Shown here piece after piece: positions 1-5,771 of a DNA stretch of 5,771 nucleotides. The stretch's first letter is position 1. Every line of letters begins with the position of its first letter. This DNA is from Thermotoga sp. (lineage in GTDB: Bacteria > Thermotogota > Thermotogae > B21-G9), in contig QNAU01000088.1 in assembly GCA_003641545.1 (NCBI GenBank), forward strand, positions 1 through 5,771. The letters run 5' to 3'. The position numbers and the translations under genes were made by a program. Below the pieces are notes generated by a model, which was not told the DNA's origin, did not search any database, and saw only the letters and a list, made by a program, of their open reading frames with translations.

Positions 1-1
1 C

Positions 2-391
2 GAATCTCATGTGCATGCAGCGATATACAGGGAAACCGAAGCTTTGGCGATTGTTCACGCACATCTGATACACGCGACAGCCTTGAGCATGGTGTACGAC
101 GAGATAATACCCGTGGATGTGGAGGGTTCCTACCATGTCAGGAGAGTTCCGGTGGTGGAATTCGAGTTTGGATCCGGATCGGAGGAGATGGCTGAAGTCA
201 TACCGGAGTATCTGAAAAATTACGAGGTAATCATGATAAGGGGACATGGAGCAGTCGCGGTGGGTGAAACTCTGGAAGAGGCTGCTTTTTACTGTTCATC
301 ACTGGAGAACTCCTCGAAGATCATCCTCGATCTCATGATAGCGGGGAAGAACCCCATGGATATGATCCCCGAGAGATTCAAGAAGTGGTGA
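2..391 (+). CDS. Class II (zinc) aldolase, probable L-rhamnulose-1-phosphate aldolase, C-terminal part
   Basis: This is the last 129 residues of a class II aldolase/adducin-family protein; the reading frame is open to the left edge and the true start lies outside. The family normally has about 210 to 230 residues, so roughly the first 80 are missing. The visible part opens with E-S-H-V-H followed by AAIYRE, matching the family's catalytic-Glu segment (Glu73 of FucA). It then shows the zinc-binding pair in IVHAH (visible residues His19 and His21) and the third zinc histidine in RGHG (His82). Enzymes of this group cleave ketose-1-phosphates to dihydroxyacetone phosphate and lactaldehyde in the cytoplasm. 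The L-rhamnose isomerase downstream favours L-rhamnulose-1-phosphate as substrate, but fuculose- or ribulose-phosphate activity cannot be excluded from sequence. The GTG at position 11 is internal and not a start. The stop overlaps the next start by one base (TGATG). Confidence 0.88.
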   Translation, partial: ESHVHAAIYRETEALAIVHAHLIHATALSMVYDEIIPVDVEGSYHVRRVPVVEFEFGSGSEEMAEVIPEYLKNYEVIMIRGHGAVAVGETLEEAAFYCSSLENSSKIILDLMIAGKNPMDMIPERFKKW

Positions 392-759
392 TGGAGCGAG
401 GTGAAACGGTGCACGGTGCTAAGAGATGGTATTTTCCGGATGGTTTCCTACCAAAAGGGAAAAGTGGGGAACGCGTTTCTCACGAATCCCTGTGCGTTAT
501 GAATCTGAACAAAATTCCCGCAAAGGTTAGAATGACCATCCTCTTCGATGATATGGAACCCATAACCTACGAACTGGAGATTCCTTCGATGAGGGATCTT
601 CACATCAGACTCGACAAGCTCGAACCTTCCCTACCCCGTGAGAAACCATACGGTATTTTCGTGGAATCGAGTGTTGAGATAGTTGCTCAGCTTTCAAGAC
701 TCGATGTCTCGGAGGATCATTACACCCTCATGACCACCGTTGGATATTCGGAGGGATAG
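391..759 (+). CDS. ASRT-superfamily protein (sensory rhodopsin transducer-like), putative sugar-binding
   Basis: This 122-residue soluble protein has no signal peptide or membrane segment. It matches the Anabaena sensory rhodopsin transducer family (PF07100) by a run of recognisable landmarks: the W-Y-F-x-DG-x-x-P start (residues 13-21), SHES-L-C-V-x-N (30-38), a strand ending in F-x-D-x-x-P (52-57), the S-x-R-x-x-H-I-R segment (66-73) and V-E-S-S-V-x-I-V-x-Q-x-S-R-L-D (91-105). ASRT is a small beta-sandwich that forms tetramers. A comparative study (De Souza, Iyer and Aravind) proposed that the superfamily binds small molecules, probably carbohydrates. No rhodopsin gene is here, and the operon is for sugar use, so a sugar-sensing, carrier or mutarotase-like role is plausible but unproven. 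The ATG at 391 overlaps the aldolase stop; GTG codons at 385 and 388 are in frame but less likely. There is no clear Shine-Dalgarno site, so translation may be coupled to the upstream gene. Confidence 0.85.
   Translation: MERGETVHGAKRWYFPDGFLPKGKSGERVSHESLCVMNLNKIPAKVRMTILFDDMEPITYELEIPSMRDLHIRLDKLEPSLPREKPYGIFVESSVEIVAQLSRLDVSEDHYTLMTTVGYSEG
750..755 (+). promoter_or_regulatory. Ribosome binding site for the ABC ATPase gene
   Basis: GGAGGG lies 5 bases before the ATG at 761 and inside the end of the ASRT gene. It fixes the ATPase start at 761 and argues against the in-frame TTG at 740, which lies upstream of this site. Confidence 0.75.
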
Positions 760-760
760 G

Positions 761-2266
761 ATGGAGATCCTGAGACTCGAAAAGATAACCAAAAGTTTTC
801 CGGGCGTTATCGCTCTCAAGGATGTCGATTTTTCGTTGAACGAGGGTGAGATTCACGCACTCGTTGGTGAAAATGGGGCGGGAAAATCCACCTTGATAAA
901 GGTAATAATGGGAATACACAAACCAGATTCTGGTCAAATATATCTCAGGGGAAAACCAATAAGGATAAACGATCCAAATCATGCGAGAGAACTTGGGATT
1001 TCCGCGATACATCAGGAGATTGCGGTGTTTCCAGATCTGACCGTTTTGGAAAATTTGTTCATGGGGTGGGAAATGGTTAGGAGAGGCTTCATCGATTGGA
1101 AGGGTATGAGAAAATTCGCAGAGGAGAAGATGAAAGAATACATGATTGAACTTCCTTTGGATTCCGACCTGGGTGAACTCAGCACTGCACAGCAAGAACT
1201 CGTCCAAATACTCAGAGCACTCCTTCAGAACGCGAGGATCCTCATAATGGATGAGCCCACCGCTGCGTTGACAACCGAGGAAACCGAGATTCTCTTCTCC
1301 GATATGGAAAACCTCAAGAAGAATGGTGTATCCATGATATACATAAGCCACAGGTTGGAGGAGGTCTTCAGAATATCCGACAGGGTGACTGTTCTGAGGG
1401 ATGGGAAAAGAATATTCACCAAGAATGTATCGGAGATAACACCTGCTGAACTCGTTGAAGGCGTGATAGGTAGAAGGATAGAAACGTTCTATCCCAAGAA
1501 AAAGGTGGATGTTGGGGACACGATACTGGAAGTTGAGAATCTCAATTTTGCGAATGTTGTGAGGGATGTCAGTTTCACGCTCAGAGAGGGTGAGATACTC
1601 GGAATAGCTGGATTACTCGGTTCTGGACGATCCACGACTGCGAAATTGATCTTCGGAATACTCAAACCGGATTCCGGCATGGTGAAAGTTGATGGAAAGA
1701 TGCTGAAACTCAAGGATCCAATATCGGCTGTCAGATCCGGAATAGCTTACGTTCCAGAGGACAGACACAGACAGGGATTGATACTGCCGGAATCCATAAG
1801 ATTCAACATATCACTCCCAAACCTTCCCATCATACCGAGAAGATTCTTAGTTGATCTTTCGAAAGAGAGACAGATTGCCGAAGAAATGATAAGAACTTTG
1901 GACATAAGGACACCATCTTCCGAATTTCTGACGATGAATCTATCCGGTGGAAATCAACAGAAAGTTGTGTTGGCTAAGTGGCTTTTCAGAGATTCCAGAA
2001 TATTGATACTCGATGAACCAACTCAGGGAATAGATGTCGGAGCGAAGAATTACATGTACAACCTCATGGTGGAACTCGCCAAGAGGGGAAAGGGAATTCT
2101 GTTCATATCTTCAGAACTCCATGAACTGTTGGGTATGTGTGACAGAATACTGGTCATGCGAAAGGGAAGGATCGTCGGTGAATTCAAAAGAGAAGAATTC
2201 GACGAGGAAAAGATCATAAACTTAGCTTCTGGTTTTGAAGAAGTGAATTCAGGTGGGAGAGTCTGA
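761..2266 (+). CDS. rhaT: Sugar ABC transporter ATP-binding protein, two nucleotide-binding domains (RhaT/RbsA/LsrA type)
   Basis: This 501-residue protein has the full tandem-domain length of the CUT2 sugar importer ATPases and powers uptake from the cytoplasmic face. Domain 1 has Walker A GENGAGKST (36-44), Q-loop Gln85, a family-typical non-LSGGQ signature LSTAQQE (140-146), Walker B ILIMDEP (160-166) and switch His197. Domain 2 has a degenerate Walker A, GLLGSGRST (284-292), with Arg in place of the invariant Lys. It also has the family VPEDR motif (330-334), an intact signature LSGGNQQK (393-400) and Walker B ILILDEPTQGIDVG (413-426). This asymmetry is normal for the RbsA-like family. 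The gene starts one base after the ASRT stop and ends directly before the permease start, so it is part of the same transcript. The rhamnose assignment rests on the flanking isomerase and aldolase; the sequence alone would also fit ribose, xylose or AI-2 transporters. Confidence 0.93.
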   Translation: MEILRLEKITKSFPGVIALKDVDFSLNEGEIHALVGENGAGKSTLIKVIMGIHKPDSGQIYLRGKPIRINDPNHARELGISAIHQEIAVFPDLTVLENLFMGWEMVRRGFIDWKGMRKFAEEKMKEYMIELPLDSDLGELSTAQQELVQILRALLQNARILIMDEPTAALTTEETEILFSDMENLKKNGVSMIYISHRLEEVFRISDRVTVLRDGKRIFTKNVSEITPAELVEGVIGRRIETFYPKKKVDVGDTILEVENLNFANVVRDVSFTLREGEILGIAGLLGSGRSTTAKLIFGILKPDSGMVKVDGKMLKLKDPISAVRSGIAYVPEDRHRQGLILPESIRFNISLPNLPIIPRRFLVDLSKERQIAEEMIRTLDIRTPSSEFLTMNLSGGNQQKVVLAKWLFRDSRILILDEPTQGIDVGAKNYMYNLMVELAKRGKGILFISSELHELLGMCDRILVMRKGRIVGEFKREEFDEEKIINLASGFEEVNSGGRV

Positions 2267-3226
2267 ATGATGAAGATCAAGGTTGAGAATTTTGGGAGGG
2301 AATTCACACTTGGAATCGTTTTGATCGTTCTCGTTTCCTTCGTTCAATTCATCAACCATTCGTTCATCAGTGTCAGAACGTTGAACGTCATACTCGAAAA
2401 TTCCGCCGTGATACTTCCATCGGCTATAGGAACGACGCTGGTGATAATAGCTGGCCAGATAGACCTATCGGTTGGATCCATATTTGCGGTGAGTGCCATC
2501 ACATCCGCTCAACTGGCTTTGAAAGGTGTTCCAATGTTCTTAGTGATACTGTGGAGTATCGGGATCGGCGCCATCTTAGGATTTTTGAATGGTATCATCA
2601 CGGTGACATTCAGGATACCAGCCATGATAGTGACGCTGGCTTCAATGACGATCTGGAGAGGGTTCATACTCTGGTGGACCAAAGGATACTGGATAACAGA
2701 TCTTCCAGATGGATGGAAGGCACTTGGAAGCACGAGAATACTCAACCTCACCCTCCCAATATGGATAGCCTTCTCCTTGGGAATCCTGATGATCTTCCTT
2801 GTGAGAAATCTCAGGATATTCAGATACGTTTATGCAGTTGGCTCGAATAGAAAAGCAGCCGATCTGATAGGAATAGCACGGTGGAGGATACTACTCTTCA
2901 TCCTGAGTTTGAACGGAGCTTTGGCTGGGTTTTCAGGACTTTTGAGTGGTTCACGCTTTTTTCTGATACCCTCGAACATAGGAACCGGTCTTGAATTGTC
3001 GGTCATAGCTGCAGCGGTGATAGGAGGAACCAACATAATGGGAGGAAGAGGAAGGATAGAGGGAACGATAATAGGTGTGATCCTCATGACCACCATCTCA
3101 AGTTCATTAGTCTTTCTGAACATAGATTCGACGTGGGACAGTGCCTTCAAAGGATTGTTGATACTCCTCGCGATAATTTTCGATGTGCTGAGGAAGAAAT
3201 TGAGGCGAGGGGAGTCGATGGGATGA
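2267..3226 (+). CDS. rhaP: Sugar ABC transporter permease, CUT2 family (first permease, RhaP-like)
   Basis: This 319-residue integral membrane protein belongs to the BPD_transp_2 family (ribose/xylose/rhamnose/AI-2 permeases), with many hydrophobic segments consistent with roughly 8 to 10 helices. Family landmarks are AGQIDLSVGS (62-71), the N-x9-P-A-M-I-V-T-L-A stretch (108-125), the cytoplasmic loop YAVGSNRKAADLIGI (189-203) that should contact the ATPase, and E-L-x-V-I-A-A-A-V-I-G-G-T followed by GGRG (243-262). It starts with ATG at 2267 immediately after the ATPase stop; an A/G-rich AGGTGGGAG at 2251-2259, 7 bases upstream, serves as the ribosome site. A second ATG at 2270 is also possible. 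Its last four bases overlap the next gene (ATGA). It should pair with the second permease as a heterodimeric channel. The rhamnose substrate is inferred from context. Confidence 0.92.
   Translation: MMKIKVENFGREFTLGIVLIVLVSFVQFINHSFISVRTLNVILENSAVILPSAIGTTLVIIAGQIDLSVGSIFAVSAITSAQLALKGVPMFLVILWSIGIGAILGFLNGIITVTFRIPAMIVTLASMTIWRGFILWWTKGYWITDLPDGWKALGSTRILNLTLPIWIAFSLGILMIFLVRNLRIFRYVYAVGSNRKAADLIGIARWRILLFILSLNGALAGFSGLLSGSRFFLIPSNIGTGLELSVIAAAVIGGTNIMGGRGRIEGTIIGVILMTTISSSLVFLNIDSTWDSAFKGLLILLAIIFDVLRKKLRRGESMG
3208..3214 (+). promoter_or_regulatory. Ribosome binding site for the second permease
   Basis: AGGGGAG lies 8 bases before the ATG at 3223 and within the end of the first permease gene. 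It supports the start at 3223 over the much earlier in-frame ATG at 3133, which would give a 30-residue polar extension lying in another gene's coding sequence. Confidence 0.7.
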
Positions 3227-4173
3227 GAAAGAACATCTTCCTTTTGATCATACTCGGAGTTGTAGTGATGATAATGAGCATGATGTCAAAGGAATTTTTG
3301 AGATTCTCTACCCTGCTCGAATCCCTGAGATACGCAGTTGAGATGGGAATAATGGCGGTTCCGATGACCATGATCATAATAACCACTGGAATTGACTTAT
3401 CCGTCGCATCCACACTCGCTTTGAGTGGAATATTGATGGGAATAATCTGGAAATATCTGAATCTGAACATATGGCTTGCAGGATTGTTCGCCATTCTCAT
3501 CGGATCTGGGTGTGGCCTTCTCAACGCTTACATGATAACTGGTTTATCCATTCCCCCGATAGTCGTCACACTCGCCACTATGGCAGCGTATAGAGGAATA
3601 GCAACGGGTTTGAGCAAAGGTAGGGGAATAACCGGATTTCCCGAATCTTTTCAGAACTTCGGTCAAGGTTCCTTCATGAATTTCATACCATACAGTGTTT
3701 TCATATGGGTGATCGTCGCCTTAGTGGGATACGTGGTGCTCGAAAAATCGAAGTTTGGAAGGTACATATATTCGATAGGACACAACGAAACCGGTGCCAT
3801 GTTCTCAGCAGTTCCCGTCGTGAGGGTGAAGAACATACTTTATCTGTTCTCCGGAATGATGGCTGGTTTATCCGGAATGATATATTCCGCAAGGATAGGA
3901 GCAGCAAAATCCAACGCCTTCATGGGAGGGGAACTCGAGGTGATAACCGCGGTTGTCCTCGGCGGGACGAGTATAACCGGTGGTGAAGGAAGCATACTCG
4001 GTTCAACCCTCGGTGTCTTGATAATAACCTTCCTGAAGACAGGTTTGAACCTTGCAAGGGTTCCCCATTCTGTGCAGAGCATAATAGTCGGTATCGTTCT
4101 CGTCGCGTCGATAATAACCTACACCAGATTCGGTGTGGGATTCTTCAAAAAAATCAAAAAGGGAGGTGTGTGA
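3223..4173 (+). CDS. rhaQ: Sugar ABC transporter permease, CUT2 family (second permease, RhaQ-like)
   Basis: This 316-residue polytopic membrane protein is paralogous to the preceding permease. It begins with a short basic segment (MRKN) and a hydrophobic helix. It carries the family landmarks TTGIDLSVAS (54-63), the N-x8-P-P-I-V-V-T-L-A stretch, and E-L-E-V-I-T-A-V-V-L-G-G-T followed by GGEG (237-256). It ends with a basic tail rich in Lys, expected to be cytoplasmic. The ATPase-facing loop at about 181-200 (YIYSIGHNETGAMFSAVP) is divergent: the usual paired alanines and the Gly-Ile of this loop are replaced by TG and AV. The gene overlaps the first permease by four bases (ATGA), typical of translational coupling, and is followed after 3 bases by the binding-protein gene. 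The start at 3223 is chosen from the overlap and the ribosome site at 3208-3214. Confidence 0.92.
   Translation: MRKNIFLLIILGVVVMIMSMMSKEFLRFSTLLESLRYAVEMGIMAVPMTMIIITTGIDLSVASTLALSGILMGIIWKYLNLNIWLAGLFAILIGSGCGLLNAYMITGLSIPPIVVTLATMAAYRGIATGLSKGRGITGFPESFQNFGQGSFMNFIPYSVFIWVIVALVGYVVLEKSKFGRYIYSIGHNETGAMFSAVPVVRVKNILYLFSGMMAGLSGMIYSARIGAAKSNAFMGGELEVITAVVLGGTSITGGEGSILGSTLGVLIITFLKTGLNLARVPHSVQSIIVGIVLVASIITYTRFGVGFFKKIKKGGV
4161..4168 (+). promoter_or_regulatory. Strong ribosome binding site for the binding-protein gene
   Basis: GGGAGGTG lies 8 bases before the ATG at 4177 and overlaps the last codons of the second permease. It is close to the anti-Shine-Dalgarno complement and among the strongest ribosome sites in the window, which suits a binding protein that is usually made in excess over its membrane partners. 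Confidence 0.75.
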
Positions 4174-4176
4174 AGT

Positions 4177-5187
4177 ATGAGAAGGTTAACCATAATTTTC
4201 CTCATGATCTTGGTGGGTATACTCATCTTCTCGGCAGATACGATCAAGATATTCATGATCCCAAAATTCACGGGAGCACCGTATTTCGTGGCAACGGAAA
4301 AGGGAGCCAAGAAAGCGGTTGAGGAATTGAAAGCTCTCGGTCTTCCGATCGATTTCCTCTACACTGGATCGAGTGTTGCAAACACCGAGGAGGAGATAAG
4401 GATAATAAGCAATCTCCTCGAACAGAATCCGGATGCCCTCATAGTTTCTGCCAACGATGAGGATGCCCTCGTTCCGGTTCTGAAGAAGGCGAAACAGAAG
4501 GGAATCGTGGTCGTAACTTACGATGCAGATGTGTCCGATCCAACGGCGAGGGATTATTTCGTGAATCAAGCCAGCTTCGACGCCATAGGAGCAGTCCTGA
4601 TAGATCTCGTCGCCAAGAACGTGAAACCGGATGCCAACATAGCGATAGTCAGTGCAGATCCAAACGCTGCAAATCAAAACAGATGGATAGAAGCCATGAA
4701 GAGGAGAATGAAGGAAAAATACCCCAAGATGAAACTCTTGACCATAAAATACGGATACGACAGACCCGCTGAATCATTCCAGGCGGCACAGGACATAATA
4801 AACGCTTATCCAAATGTGGATGCGATAATAGCTCCAACATCCGTTGCCTTCCCGATGGTGGCGGAGGCGGTTGTCAAAGCAGGATTGAAAGGAAAAATCT
4901 ATGTAACGGGACTTGCAACACCGAACGACATGAGGAAGTACGTGAAGATGGGGGTCGTTCAGGATGTCGTTCTGTGGAATCCAGTCGATCTTGGTTATCT
5001 CTCCGTATATGTGGCAAACGCCGCTGTCAGAGGCATGATAAGCAAGGTGGATGGCACGGAGTATGTATGTGGCGGAAAACTTGGACTGTACAAGGTGTAC
5101 GATGAACTTGAGGGCAAGAAATCCGTCGTTCTTCTTGGGCCACCGTTCATATTCACGATAGACAACATAGATCAATTCAACTTCTGA
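4177..5187 (+). CDS. rhaS: Periplasmic sugar-binding protein, LsrB/RhaS-type (Peripla_BP_4)
   Basis: This 336-residue substrate-binding protein has a Sec signal peptide: MRR, then a hydrophobic core (about 4-18), with likely cleavage after Ser19 or Ala20. There is no lipobox cysteine, so it is probably soluble or held by other means. The mature part follows the LsrB/RhaS fold throughout: IPKF-x-G near the start (28-33), NPDALIVSAN, VVVTYDAD (115-118 for YDAD), NQNRW (166-170), YPNVDAIIAPTS (ending at 222), TPNDMRKYV, a long LSVYVANA segment and a C-terminal FTIDNIDQFNF like that of LsrB. Compared from memory with the six AI-2 ligand residues of LsrB, Lys30, Asp116, Gln167 and Pro220 are kept, but the Asp166 and Ala222 equivalents are Asn166 and Ser222. 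With the operon context this favours rhamnose or a related sugar over AI-2. The gene follows the second permease by 3 bases and is followed by a strong hairpin. Confidence 0.9.
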   Translation: MRRLTIIFLMILVGILIFSADTIKIFMIPKFTGAPYFVATEKGAKKAVEELKALGLPIDFLYTGSSVANTEEEIRIISNLLEQNPDALIVSANDEDALVPVLKKAKQKGIVVVTYDADVSDPTARDYFVNQASFDAIGAVLIDLVAKNVKPDANIAIVSADPNAANQNRWIEAMKRRMKEKYPKMKLLTIKYGYDRPAESFQAAQDIINAYPNVDAIIAPTSVAFPMVAEAVVKAGLKGKIYVTGLATPNDMRKYVKMGVVQDVVLWNPVDLGYLSVYVANAAVRGMISKVDGTEYVCGGKLGLYKVYDELEGKKSVVLLGPPFIFTIDNIDQFNF

Positions 5188-5193
5188 TGATGC

Positions 5194-5225
5194 ATCAACG
5201 GGGCACCTTGCGGTGCCCCGTTGAT
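5194..5225 (+). terminator. Perfect 14-bp hairpin after the binding-protein gene (terminator-like, no U-tract)
   Basis: ATCAACGGGGCACC (5194-5207) and GGTGCCCCGTTGAT (5212-5225) are exact inverted repeats separated by the 4-base loop TTGC. The stem starts 7 bases after the binding-protein stop. The bases that follow (TGTCGAACC) contain no run of T, so a classic intrinsic terminator is doubtful. Since the isomerase gene begins 34 bases further on the same strand, a 3' mRNA-stabilising, processing or partial read-through element is more likely. The structure is certain from sequence; its function is inferred. Confidence 0.6.
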
Positions 5226-5243
5226 TGTCGAACCTGATCATGC

Positions 5244-5251
5244 GGGGGGAG
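5244..5251 (+). promoter_or_regulatory. Ribosome binding site for L-rhamnose isomerase
   Basis: GGGGGGAG lies 8 bases before the ATG at 5260. It selects this start over the out-of-frame ATGs at 5240 and 5252, both of which hit a stop at 5261, and over the in-frame ATG at 5269. Confidence 0.7.
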
Positions 5252-5259
5252 ATGCGAAG

Positions 5260-5771
5260 ATGAACAGGATGGAAGAAAGATACGATATTCTCGTTGAGGA
5301 ACTCAAGGAGGATGGGATAGATCTGGATCTCGTCTTTGAGGAGATGAAAAAACTGAGATTCGAACTCCCGTCCTGGGGATTTTCAGATGCGGGAACGAGA
5401 TTCGCGGTTTTCCATGAGGAAGGATCCGCTCAGAACGTTTTTCAACGTGTGGAAGATGCTGGATACGTGAACAAGGTGACTGGTTTGTGTCCCACGGTGG
5501 CTCTTCACATACCTTGGGATAAGGTGGACGATTGGAAAGAACTCGTGGAATTCGCGGAGGAAAAGGGTGTGAAGATAGGAGCGATAAATCCAAATCTGTT
5601 TCAGGATCCGGATTACAAGTATGGAAGTTTAGCCCATCCAAATCCTTCGGTGAGGAGAAAAGCCATTTCACATGTCCTCGAATGTGTGGATATAGCCAAG
5701 GAGGTTGGATCCGATGCGATAAGTCTCTGGTTGGCAGATGGAACGGATTATCCGGGTCAGGATGATCTCAG
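5260..5771 (+). CDS. rhaI: L-rhamnose isomerase, N-terminal part
   Basis: The frame stays open to the right edge, giving 170 full codons of a protein whose family normally has about 380 to 430 residues. The visible part matches the RhaI-type L-rhamnose isomerases (Pseudomonas stutzeri / Bacillus type, distinct from E. coli RhaA). It has LPSWGFSDAGTRF (36-48), a VALHIPWD segment (80-87), GAINPNLFQDPDYKYGSL (107-124), HPNPSVRRKA and, near the edge, SLWLADGTDYPGQ (155-167). This TIM-barrel, metal-dependent enzyme converts L-rhamnose to L-rhamnulose in the cytoplasm as the first catabolic step. The metal ligands lie in the missing C-terminal half, so activity cannot be checked here. The gene follows the binding-protein gene by 72 bases that contain the hairpin and its ribosome site. 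It is co-oriented with the rest and probably co-transcribed. Confidence 0.9.
   Translation, partial: MNRMEERYDILVEELKEDGIDLDLVFEEMKKLRFELPSWGFSDAGTRFAVFHEEGSAQNVFQRVEDAGYVNKVTGLCPTVALHIPWDKVDDWKELVEFAEEKGVKIGAINPNLFQDPDYKYGSLAHPNPSVRRKAISHVLECVDIAKEVGSDAISLWLADGTDYPGQDDL

Noticed and set aside
740..760. TTG start for the ATPase, seven codons upstream
   Set aside because: The extension overlaps the ASRT coding end. The GGAGGG at 750-755 points to the ATG at 761, and the family N-terminus begins there.
728..1351. Long minus-strand open frame of about 207 codons opposite the ATPase gene
   Set aside because: It lies wholly antisense to a gene with clear ABC motifs, has no recognisable domain and no convincing ribosome site. 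It is a by-product of codon bias on the + strand.
2551..2850. Plus-strand open frame inside the first permease, and similar short frames at 2034-2219 and 3705-3986
   Set aside because: They are out-of-frame shadows of transporter genes with low-quality composition and no ribosome sites or domains.
3133..3222. Earlier ATG that would extend the second permease by 30 residues
   Set aside because: The extension is polar, overlaps the first permease in another frame, and is not like family N-termini. The ATG at 3223 has a ribosome site and a classic ATGA overlap.
761..5187. An AI-2 (lsr) uptake operon
   Set aside because: The transporter subunits resemble Lsr proteins, but no LsrK, LsrF or LsrG-like gene is visible. 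The flanking genes are a rhamnose isomerase and a sugar-phosphate aldolase, so rhamnose use is the simpler reading.
5188..5259. Internal promoter for the isomerase gene
   Set aside because: TTGATT at 5221-5226 resembles a -35 box, but the region at the proper distance is G-rich (GGGGGG) with nothing like TATAAT. TTGATT is also part of the hairpin arm.
5240..5263. ATGs at 5240 and 5252 as starts of the gene after the hairpin
   Set aside because: Both are in the same frame and meet a TGA at 5261-5263, so they encode only a few residues. The isomerase frame starts at 5260.

Overview
The window carries one strand-uniform, tightly packed gene cluster, all on the + strand. It reads as the middle of an L-rhamnose (6-deoxyhexose) uptake and catabolism operon. 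Codon use is rich in AGA/AGG for arginine and ATA for isoleucine, intergenic gaps are almost nil and Shine-Dalgarno sites are strong and purine-rich. Together with an ASRT-type protein next to a rhamnose isomerase and an aldolase, this suggests a member of the Thermotogae (Thermotoga/Pseudothermotoga-like). In Thermotoga maritima I recall homologues of the ASRT protein, isomerase and aldolase sitting together. The taxonomic call is an inference from style and gene content.

Layout: (1) the C-terminal part of a class II (zinc) aldolase that enters from the left edge; (2) a 122-residue ASRT-superfamily protein, a predicted small-molecule/carbohydrate-binding beta-sandwich, overlapping the aldolase stop by one base; (3) a double-domain sugar ABC ATPase of the RbsA/RhaT/LsrA type; (4) and (5) two CUT2-family membrane permeases; (6) a secreted LsrB/RhaS-type periplasmic sugar-binding protein; (7) a perfect 14-bp hairpin in the only sizeable intergenic gap (72 bases); (8) the N-terminal 170 residues of an L-rhamnose isomerase, which runs off the right edge.

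The parts fit together as follows. The binding protein captures the sugar outside the membrane, the two permeases and the dual ATPase import it, and the isomerase converts L-rhamnose to L-rhamnulose. A kinase, not in this window, would phosphorylate it. The aldolase would then split L-rhamnulose-1-phosphate into dihydroxyacetone phosphate and L-lactaldehyde. The ASRT protein has no assigned enzymatic role and may sense or bind a sugar. No regulator, kinase, promoter, RNA gene, mobile element or CRISPR is visible. The most interesting points are the ASRT protein inside a sugar operon with no rhodopsin, the LsrB-like binding protein whose inferred ligand residues differ from the AI-2 set, and the hairpin without a U-tract between the binding-protein and isomerase genes.
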